NCBI GenBank assembly: GCA_020430865.1
Contig: JAGQIY010001271.1
Location: 1 to 6,471 of the forward strand
Direction: 5' to 3'
Length of the DNA stretch: 6,471 nucleotides
DNA from: Myxococcales bacterium
GTDB lineage: Bacteria; Myxococcota; Polyangia; Polyangiales; Polyangiaceae
Part shown: positions 1-5,345 of the stretch, in pieces
Layout: every line of letters starts with the position of its first letter
Position numbering within the stretch: position 1 is the stretch's first letter
Translations under genes and position numbers: made by a program
Notes under the pieces: generated by a model
Seen by the model: the letters and a program-made list of their open reading frames with translations, nothing else
What the model was told of the DNA's origin: nothing
Databases searched by the model: none

Positions 1-53
1 ATCCGACGCATGCGCATGAAGTCGTAGACTTTGCCGACAGGGAATAGCTGCAT
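1..53 (-). CDS. secF: Protein translocase subunit SecF, N-terminal fragment (cut by window edge)
   Basis: Only the first 17 complete codons are inside the window. Reading from an ATG at 53 down to 1 gives MQLFPVGKVYDFMRMRR. The short polar lead followed by a DF-x-x-x-R-R stretch resembles the start of SecF proteins, just before their first membrane helix. SecF pairs with SecD to form a proton-driven membrane complex that pulls preproteins out on the periplasmic side of SecYEG. The call rests mainly on position: the ATG lies 3 nt after the secD stop, in the invariant order secD-secF, so translation is probably coupled. The secD end supplies no strong separate ribosome site. Nothing can be said about the rest of the gene. 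Confidence 0.85.
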   Translation of the reverse strand, partial: MQLFPVGKVYDFMRMRR

Positions 54-56
54 CGC

Positions 57-2171
57 TCAGCCCATATCCAATTGAGCGTCACGACTGCGGCCGTGAACCC
101 AGAAGTCGAAGAGGACACGGGAGACCACGACTCCCGTGAAGATGTTGGCCATCGTGCCCACGATCAAGGTGATGGCGAAACCCTTGATCGGGCCCGTTCC
201 GTACTGAGCCAGGATCACGCCACCGATCAGCGTCGTGATGTGCCCATCGATGATCGCGCTGAGCGCCTTGCCGAAGCCCAGCTCGACCGCGGCGCGGGGA
301 CTCTTGCCATCTCGAAGTTCCTCACGGATACGTTCGTTTATCAGCACGTTGGAGTCCACGCTCATACCGATGGTGAGCGCGAGACCCGCGATACCGGGCA
401 GGGTCATCGACGCCCCAAAGGTGGCGAGGATCGCGAGCTGGAGCATCAAGTTGAGCCCCACCGCGGTGTTCGCGACCAGGCCCGCGCGTCGGTAGTAGAG
501 CAGCATGAACACGATGACCAGTGAGGCGCCGCCCAGCGCTCCTTGCAGGGCGAGCCGGATCGAGTCGTGTCCCAGCGACGGACCGATACGTTGCTCGTTG
601 GAGAGGGAGATTGGCGCTGGCAGCGCGCCTGACCGCAGCACCAGCTCGAGGTTGCGCGAGCGCTCGAGCTGAACCTGCGGGTCGCCGGAGCCCATGGTGA
701 TGGTGGCGTGGCCCCCGGGGATCCGCGTCTGGATGACGGGAGCGCTCTCCACCTTGCCGTCCAGGATGATCGCGAAGCGACGCTTGATGTTGTCGCCGGT
801 GATCTTCTCGAACAGGCTGCCGCCGCGATCGGTGAACGTGATCGCCACGTGCCAGCCTCCGAGGGAGCTACTGCTCTGATCGGGCTGAGCCGAGGCGTCT
901 CGAATCAGGTCACCAGTGATCTCGGCGCGCGCCTTGAGCACGTAGGTGCGCCAGCCAATGTCTGTGTCCTTGAGCGTATCCGGGTCGGTCTTGGTCAGCT
1001 TCTCGAAGCCGATCTCCCGCCCCGGTGGCACGTTCAGCGTGTCCACCCACTCGCGGAAGCGTTTCAGTGATTGCTCCGACGTCTCGCCCTTCTCGCTGCG
1101 CAGGACCGCAAACCGGAACTGCTTCAGGACAGGCTCGCCGTCCTCGTCCTGACCCACGCTGACGTTCTCGGACTCGAACCCGACTCCCTTCGGCAGGTTG
1201 CCCGTCGCGCCCTTGGCGAGGTCCTGCTCCAGGTCCTTGAAGAAGGTGCTCTCGTCGTCATTCAGCTTGAACTCGAGGCGAGCAGTCTGACTGATGATGT
1301 CGCGGATCTGCTGGAAGCTCTTCTCGTCCTCGCCGGGGACCTCGACGATCACGTCCTCATCGCGCGTCGAGACCGCGGCCTCTCGGAGACCCAGCTCATC
1401 GACGCGGCGCAGGATGATCTCCTTGGCTTGCGCCACGGCGCGCTCGCGGATCTCGGTCTCCGCAGACTCGCGGATGAAGTAGTGGACCTTACCGCTGCCC
1501 TGCTCGTGAGAGAAGTCGAGTTCCCCACGGAATTTGTCCTGGAAGCGCTTGTCGAACTTGGACTCGTCCTTGGGGTCCTTGAATTCGATGTCGATGCTGT
1601 TCGTCGAGTCCCGAGGCGCGATCAGGGTGACCCTCTCACGCAGCTTCTTGTAGGCCTCTTCGGTCGGGCGATCGTCGCCACTGTGGAACTCGAACGCGCG
1701 GGCGAGCTCCGCCTGCATGTCCTCGTAGTAGGCGTCGCGCTTGTCCTTGATCGCCTCGCTCACGTCGACGGTGTAAACCAAGCGCAGCCCACCTCGTAGA
1801 TCGAGCCCCGCGACCAGCTTGAAGTCGATGTGATCCTTCAGGTACTGCGGGCAAGGGACCTTGCCCTCGGTCATGCTGTCGATGCTCGGCAGCAGGGTGA
1901 GCAGCGCGAGCACCGCAACGCCCGACACGAGCCCGAAGCGTGCCCGCCAGCTGAAGGTGACCACCTCCAGTCCGATGAAGAAGCACCAGATGGCGATCGA
2001 GACGAGGAGCACCATGGGCCAGAACGCATCGTAGTGCGCCGCGACCGCTGCGCTCCCGGCCGCGATGGCGCCAGCCCACTGGGAGACGCGGTGCGCGCGT
2101 CGCACATAGCCCAGCGCTATGAGCACCGCGGCGAATCCGCCGAACACATATTGCAACACCGTGTTGACCAC
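57..2171 (-). CDS. secD: Protein translocase subunit SecD, with N-terminal membrane extension
   Basis: SecD is the larger half of the SecDF motor, an RND-superfamily inner-membrane complex that uses the proton gradient to drive late steps of Sec export. The 704-residue product has the family signature GLDLRGG at about 122-128, opening the periplasmic P1 domain. An AIILDGKVESAPVI block lies at 467-480 and the LRSGALPAP / GPSLG motifs at 512-534. Five C-terminal membrane helices follow between about 541 and 690. The helix motif GMSVDSNVLINERIREEL (602-619) keeps the conserved Asp606; the next conserved motif reads DGHITT (642-647), where E. coli has DANITT. It is longer than E. coli SecD (615 residues) because of extra hydrophobic segments before the usual first helix (about 5-21 and 51-72, plus a weak one at 34-46) and a larger P1 domain. 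The start is GTG, chosen because GAAGG lies 7 nt upstream; the internal Met53 has no such site. It sits downstream of yajC and is followed 3 nt later by secF. Confidence 0.96.
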   Translation of the reverse strand: MVNTVLQYVFGGFAAVLIALGYVRRAHRVSQWAGAIAAGSAAVAAHYDAFWPMVLLVSIAIWCFFIGLEVVTFSWRARFGLVSGVAVLALLTLLPSIDSMTEGKVPCPQYLKDHIDFKLVAGLDLRGGLRLVYTVDVSEAIKDKRDAYYEDMQAELARAFEFHSGDDRPTEEAYKKLRERVTLIAPRDSTNSIDIEFKDPKDESKFDKRFQDKFRGELDFSHEQGSGKVHYFIRESAETEIRERAVAQAKEIILRRVDELGLREAAVSTRDEDVIVEVPGEDEKSFQQIRDIISQTARLEFKLNDDESTFFKDLEQDLAKGATGNLPKGVGFESENVSVGQDEDGEPVLKQFRFAVLRSEKGETSEQSLKRFREWVDTLNVPPGREIGFEKLTKTDPDTLKDTDIGWRTYVLKARAEITGDLIRDASAQPDQSSSSLGGWHVAITFTDRGGSLFEKITGDNIKRRFAIILDGKVESAPVIQTRIPGGHATITMGSGDPQVQLERSRNLELVLRSGALPAPISLSNEQRIGPSLGHDSIRLALQGALGGASLVIVFMLLYYRRAGLVANTAVGLNLMLQLAILATFGASMTLPGIAGLALTIGMSVDSNVLINERIREELRDGKSPRAAVELGFGKALSAIIDGHITTLIGGVILAQYGTGPIKGFAITLIVGTMANIFTGVVVSRVLFDFWVHGRSRDAQLDMG

Positions 2172-2178
2172 TAGGGCA

Positions 2179-2183
2179 CCTTC
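2179..2183 (-). promoter_or_regulatory. Ribosome binding site of secD
   Basis: GAAGG lies 7 nt before the GTG at 2171 and fixes the full-length SecD start. The same GAAGGTG heptamer occurs a second time 9 nt further upstream, so there are two SD-like sites in tandem. The proximal one has the correct spacing. Confidence 0.65.
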
Positions 2184-2343
2184 ATCACCTTCGTTGGCAA
2201 ACGCTGCGTGGCGTCGCCATCATGCCCGTAGGAACGGGACCAAGAACCTGCCGCGCCTCAGCGCGAACCGAGAATCCGAAACTCGCGCCGCTGGCGCCAA
2301 AAACCTCGCTCCATCTCCGGATTGGCTTCCGCGGTGTAACGAC

Positions 2344-2366
2344 CGCCAAGCCGCCTTCACTTGGCG
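2344..2366 (-). other. Hairpin across the yajC stop codon
   Basis: A 7-bp perfect inverted repeat, CGCCAAG / CTTGGCG, encloses a 9-nt loop that contains the yajC stop codon. In the minus-strand transcript it forms a stable small stem-loop at the 3' end of yajC. No U-tract follows, so I do not call it an intrinsic terminator. It could be a processing or mRNA-stability element between yajC and secD, or chance in GC-rich DNA. Confidence 0.35.
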
Positions 2367-2812
2367 TCTGCGGTCTTCGCCTCGCCCGTGTCCTTGCCGA
2401 GAATGGATGAACTCAGGACCTTCACCTTCACTCCGGAAGCGATCTCGATGGTGGTGATGCGATCTGCCTTCTCCACCAGCTTTCCGAGCAACCCACTCTG
2501 AGTGATCACGCGGTCGCCCTTCTTGAGTTCGTCGATCAGCTTCGCCTGCTTCTTCTGTTGGTTGCGGTTCGTCCACCACATGAAGCCAAACAAGCCAACC
2601 ATCAGCAGCAGCATCGGCGCCATCGAGAACAGTCCCGGCGGCTCAGGCGCCGGTCCGGGCGGAGCGCCTTCTTGTTGCGTCGTGCCCTTGCCTTCTGCCG
2701 CGGGGGCGGCAGGCGCTGGCGCGGCGGGCGCCGCAGGGGTGCCTTCACCGGGCGCCGGCGGGCGCGGTGGAGGTGTCGGTTGACCTTGATATGCAAACGC
2801 CGCGAAATCCAA
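2357..2812 (-). CDS. yajC: Sec translocon accessory protein YajC, Pro/Ala-rich N-terminus
   Basis: YajC is a small single-span inner-membrane protein that associates with SecDF and the SecYEG translocon. The C-terminal two thirds is typical: a membrane helix around residues 63-80 (MAPMLLLMVGLFGFMWWT), a basic Asn/Gln/Lys stretch, then the cytoplasmic domain with LIDELKKGDRVITQSGLLGK, a conserved family block. The last residues are a short charged tail. I choose a TTG start at 2812, giving 151 residues, because GGGAGGA lies 5 nt upstream and a promoter-like sequence lies 25 nt upstream. The frame is open back to 3079, but upstream Met codons lack ribosome sites and the added sequence (Arg/Gly/Trp-rich) does not look coding. 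Residues about 12-60 are an unusual Pro/Ala-rich linker before the helix, absent from the 110-residue E. coli protein; by YajC topology it would face the periplasm. The family is certain, the start less so. Confidence 0.93.
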   Translation of the reverse strand: MDFAAFAYQGQPTPPPRPPAPGEGTPAAPAAPAPAAPAAEGKGTTQQEGAPPGPAPEPPGLFSMAPMLLLMVGLFGFMWWTNRNQQKKQAKLIDELKKGDRVITQSGLLGKLVEKADRITTIEIASGVKVKVLSSSILGKDTGEAKTADAK

Positions 2813-2816
2813 AGGG

Positions 2817-2824
2817 TCCTCCCT
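2817..2824 (-). promoter_or_regulatory. Ribosome binding site supporting a TTG start for yajC
   Basis: On the minus strand AGGGAGGA precedes the TTG at 2812, with 5 nt between the GGAGG core and the start. It is the best SD match upstream of any possible yajC start and decides the choice. It overlaps a 10-bp palindrome, CCCTGCAGGG, at 2821-2830. Confidence 0.6.
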
Positions 2825-2837
2825 GCAGGGGGTCGGG

Positions 2838-2866
2838 CCTATACCGAGGATTCGGGGGGTGCGCAA
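2838..2866 (-). promoter_or_regulatory. Putative sigma-70-type promoter of yajC-secD-secF
   Basis: On the minus strand TTGCGC (2866-2861) and TATAGG (2843-2838) are separated by exactly 17 nt. The -10 matches the consensus at 4 of 6 positions and the -35 at 3 of 6. Transcription from about 2831 would give a leader of roughly 18 nt before the TTG start, just enough to hold the ribosome site. This fits the shortened yajC model and argues against starts further upstream. The match is moderate and could be fortuitous. Confidence 0.45.
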
Positions 2867-3072
2867 GGAACGCTGAATCGACCGCCCCCATGGCATGAAC
2901 CAGCGACCGCGAGCCGCGCTGCGTGTCATCCACACAGCACGGGATCGCTGAGCAGTGATTGCCTCCCCCCCCCTCGTCGAGCGGTGAACCCCCGTTCCAG
3001 GGTTCCTTCCACCCCACTCCGAAGGGCGCCCGAGCTGACTCGCAAAGCCTGTGCCGGAGGCATCAATCTGGC
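2867..3072. other. Central part of the divergent intergenic region, no gene seen
   Basis: This 206-nt core of the 350-nt gap between yajC and the tRNA gene shows no open frame with a ribosome site and no recognisable protein. It holds a run of nine C residues (2965-2973), an inverted repeat GAACCC / GGGTTC with an 8-nt loop (2986-3005), and the near-palindrome ATCGCTG-AG-CAGTGAT (2944-2959). These might be regulator sites for the divergent transcription units, but nothing identifies a regulator. Confidence 0.5.
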
Positions 3073-3102
3073 TTGACACCCCATCGGGCGGGTGACATTT
3101 AT
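3073..3102 (+). promoter_or_regulatory. Putative promoter of tRNA-Val (and probably thrS-infC)
   Basis: A perfect -35 hexamer, TTGACA (3073-3078), is followed after 18 nt by ATTTAT (3097-3102), a weak -10 in the only A/T-rich patch of the neighbourhood. Immediately downstream is CGCGCCCG, a GC-rich discriminator of the kind found at stringently controlled stable-RNA promoters. Transcription would begin near 3109, about 54 nt before the mature tRNA. That leader contains a 5-bp hairpin, CGCTC / GAGCG (3142-3156). Confidence 0.6.
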
Positions 3103-3162
3103 CGCGCCCGGTCCGAACCCGAGACGAGATGAATGAATCAGCGCTCCTTGCGAGCGATCTTC

Positions 3163-3234
3163 AGGCGCGTAGCTCAGTGGTAGAGCACTACATTGACACT
3201 GTAGGGGTCGGCAGTTCAATCCTGCCCGCGCCTA
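3163..3234 (+). tRNA. tRNA-Val (anticodon GAC)
   Basis: The sequence folds into a complete cloverleaf by hand. The acceptor stem is AGGCGCG / CGCGCCT (7 bp, with an A-T first pair), then T8-A9, and the D stem is GCTC / GAGC. The anticodon stem is CTACA / TGTAG around the loop TTGACAC, with GAC at 3195-3197. The variable loop is GGGTC, and the T arm is GGCAG-TTCAATC-CTGCC. The discriminator base is A3234. GAC reads the valine codons GUC and GUU, and GUC is common in these genes. CCA is not encoded (the next bases are CTG), so it must be added enzymatically. The tRNA lies 100 nt upstream of thrS on the same strand, with no convincing terminator between them. Confidence 0.96.
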
Positions 3235-3272
3235 CTGCGCTCGGGTTTTGGGCCGGAAAGCCAGCGTCCTCC

Positions 3273-3303
3273 TTCCTCCCTTCACATCGGGTGAGGGAGG
3301 GAG
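3273..3303 (+). other. Imperfect hairpin in the tRNA-Val / thrS spacer
   Basis: Pyrimidine-rich bases 3273-3285 can pair with purine-rich bases 3291-3303 around a 5-nt loop: 12 pairs including G-U wobbles, and one C-A mismatch (3278/3298). The 3' arm contains GAGGGAGGGAG, a strong SD-like sequence that no in-frame start codon follows at usable distance. No U-tract follows, so it is not an obvious terminator. It may be a 3' processing or stability element for the tRNA or a structured leader for thrS, whose expression is controlled by leader structures in other bacteria. Confidence 0.4.
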
Positions 3304-3334
3304 CCCGTTCGACGCTGCTAGGATCGATGCACTC

Positions 3335-5323
3335 ATGACCGATGGCGCGCGAGCCACGGCACGCGAGTTGTTGGAGGCATCGGGGAAGCTCGACGCCGAT
3401 GTGCTCGCCGTGCAAGTCGACGGAAGGCTGATCGATCTACACACGCCCATCAGCGCGAGCGTCGATCGACTCGTACCGGTGCGGCGCGGCACCAAGCAGG
3501 CGCTCGAGCTGATTCGACACTCGACGGCACACGTGATGGCAGACGCGGTCCAGCGGCTGTTCCCGGGCACGCAGGTGACTATCGGCCCTGCGATCGACTC
3601 CGGCTTCTACTACGACTTCGATCGCCCCGACGGACCGTTCACCGACAAGGACTTGCTCCGCATCGAGAAGGAGATGCGCAAGATCATCAAGTCGAAGCGG
3701 CCGTTCACGCGCGAAGTGGTGAGCCGCGCGGAAGCGCTGGAGCTCTTCGATGGCATGGGCGAGAAGTACAAGCGTGAGCTGATCGAGGGGCTGCCGGCAG
3801 ACGCTGAGCTCTCGCTGTATCGCCACGGTAGCCCTGGGCGCCCTGGCGGTACCTGGGTGGACTTGTGCGCGGGTCCCCACGTCCCCTCCACCGGCGACCT
3901 TGGAGTGGTCAAGCTGACGAGCGTCGCAGGAGCGTACTGGCGAGGCGACGAGAAGCGACAGATGCTTCAGCGCATCTACGGCACCGCCTTTCCAACCCAG
4001 GAAGAGCTGGACGCGTACGTCGCACAGCAAGAGGAAGCGAAGAAGCGCGACCATCGCAAGCTCGGCAAGGAGCTCGAGCTGTTCTGGTTTCATGAGTACG
4101 CGCCAGCGATGCCGTTCTTCTTGCCGCGCGGAGCTGCGGTCTATCGAAGGCTGGTCGAGTTCATCCGCGAGCTCTACGTCGACTACGGCTATCAAGAAGT
4201 GATCACGCCGCAGATCTTCGACAAGCGCCTGTTCGAAACCAGCGGTCATCTGCAGAACTATCGCGAGAACATGTATCTGCCGGTGACGGCCGAGGTGATC
4301 GACGAGATCGCCCACGACCACGATCACGATCACGAGCGCCACCCAGCGCTGGAGAATCTCGCGCAGAAGCCGATGAACTGCCCGAGTCACTGCCTGATCT
4401 TCGGGCAGCGCAAGCGCAGCTACCGTGAGCTGCCTTGGCGCATCGCGGATTTCGGGCGCTTGCACCGCTACGAGCGAGGCGGCTCCCTGCACGGCCTCGC
4501 GCGCGTTCGCAGCTTCTGCCAGGACGACGCCCACATCTTCTGCACTCCAGAGCAGATGCGACAGGAACTCGAGAGCTTCAACAAGCTGTTGTTCGAGGTC
4601 TACCAGGCGTTTCGCTTCGAGAACGTCCAGGTCAAACTCGCGCTGCGTCCCGAGAAGCGCGTCGGCTCCGACGAGATGTGGGACGCTGCCGAGAAGGTGC
4701 TGGAAGACGTGCTCAAGGAGACCGGCGTGCCGTACGAGGTGCTTCCCGGCGAGGGAGCCTTCTACGGCCCCAAGCTCGAGTTCCACGTGACGGACGCGCT
4801 GGGTCGCGATTGGCAGCTCGGGACGATGCAAGTCGACTACGCGTTGCCGGAGCGCTTCGATCTCGAGTACGTCGACAACGCGGGTCAGACGAATCGCCCC
4901 GTGATGCTCCATCGCGCCATTCTTGGCTCGGTCGAGCGTTTCTTCGCGGTCTACATCGAGCACTGTGCTGGGAAGTTCCCAATGTGGCTCGCGCCCGAGC
5001 AGGTCAGTCTGCTCACGGTGAGCGAGAAGCAGGCCGAGTTCGCTCACCGGACCGCGGAGCGCCTACGAAGCCACGGCCTGCGCGTTCTCGTGGACGCCGG
5101 CTCGGACAAGCTCGGCGCCAAGATCCGTAACGCACGCAATCAACGCCTGCCGTACTTCGCGGTGATCGGCGAGCAGGAAGTCGAGAGCGGCAGCTTGTCC
5201 GTTCGTTCCCGAGACGAAGGCGAGCTTGGCTCGCTGCCGATCGATGACTTCATCCAGCGGGCGGTCACCGAGGCCGCGTGGCCCCGAGCCGACCGCGACG
5301 ACCCACAACCTAGGACCCTATGA
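3335..5323 (+). CDS. thrS: Threonine--tRNA ligase (ThrRS)
   Basis: This class II synthetase charges tRNA-Thr using threonine and ATP in the cytoplasm. In 662-residue numbering, a short TGS domain (about 1-50) is followed by the editing domain with HSTAH (62-66) and DLCAGPH (176-182), the residues that hydrolyse Ser-tRNA-Thr. Next comes the catalytic core: motif 1 region (about 258-292), NCPSHC with zinc ligand Cys349, motif 2 HRYERGGSLHG (377-387), DDAH with His400, and motif 3 with His526. The anticodon-binding domain is at about 550-645. Cys349, His400 and His526 match the E. coli zinc ligands Cys334, His385 and His511. Between motif 1 and Cys349 lies a roughly 19-residue insertion containing HDHDHDHERH (327-336). 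I chose ATG 3335, with AGGA upstream. The frame is open back to 3248, but only a TTG lacking a ribosome site is available there. The TGS domain is somewhat short at its N-terminus. infC follows after 22 nt. Confidence 0.96.
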   Translation: MTDGARATARELLEASGKLDADVLAVQVDGRLIDLHTPISASVDRLVPVRRGTKQALELIRHSTAHVMADAVQRLFPGTQVTIGPAIDSGFYYDFDRPDGPFTDKDLLRIEKEMRKIIKSKRPFTREVVSRAEALELFDGMGEKYKRELIEGLPADAELSLYRHGSPGRPGGTWVDLCAGPHVPSTGDLGVVKLTSVAGAYWRGDEKRQMLQRIYGTAFPTQEELDAYVAQQEEAKKRDHRKLGKELELFWFHEYAPAMPFFLPRGAAVYRRLVEFIRELYVDYGYQEVITPQIFDKRLFETSGHLQNYRENMYLPVTAEVIDEIAHDHDHDHERHPALENLAQKPMNCPSHCLIFGQRKRSYRELPWRIADFGRLHRYERGGSLHGLARVRSFCQDDAHIFCTPEQMRQELESFNKLLFEVYQAFRFENVQVKLALRPEKRVGSDEMWDAAEKVLEDVLKETGVPYEVLPGEGAFYGPKLEFHVTDALGRDWQLGTMQVDYALPERFDLEYVDNAGQTNRPVMLHRAILGSVERFFAVYIEHCAGKFPMWLAPEQVSLLTVSEKQAEFAHRTAERLRSHGLRVLVDAGSDKLGAKIRNARNQRLPYFAVIGEQEVESGSLSVRSRDEGELGSLPIDDFIQRAVTEAAWPRADRDDPQPRTL

Positions 5324-5345
5324 ACCGAGAGAGTAGAACCGACCT

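Noticed and set aside
1071..1799. Long plus-strand open frame (242 codons) opposite secD
   Set aside because: It is the antisense shadow of secD in GC-rich DNA. The minus-strand product is a clear SecD, while this frame has a Leu/Val/Asp/Arg-rich composition typical of antisense frames and no recognisable domain.
2281..2356. Second promoter for secD in the yajC-secD gap
   Set aside because: No -10 and -35 pair with acceptable spacing is visible on the minus strand; the gap is GC-rich and lacks a TATAAT-like patch.
2813..3079. Upstream extension of yajC to 240 residues
   Set aside because: No ribosome site precedes the upstream Met codons. The added sequence is Arg/Gly/Trp-rich and does not resemble YajC, and the putative promoter and SD lie inside it.
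3129..3338. 69-codon open frame starting before the tRNA gene
   Set aside because: It runs straight through the tRNA-Val gene and the spacer hairpin, and the product resembles nothing known.
4313..4342. The CACGAC/CACGAT run in thrS as a DNA repeat or recombination site
   Set aside because: It is a short run of His-Asp codons inside an intact reading frame and is best explained as a protein-level insertion.
3437..5047. 536-codon minus-strand open frame opposite thrS
   Set aside because: Long antisense frames are expected opposite high-GC genes. It lies entirely inside an intact ThrRS gene, resembles no family I know, and has the same Leu/Val/Glu-rich shadow composition.
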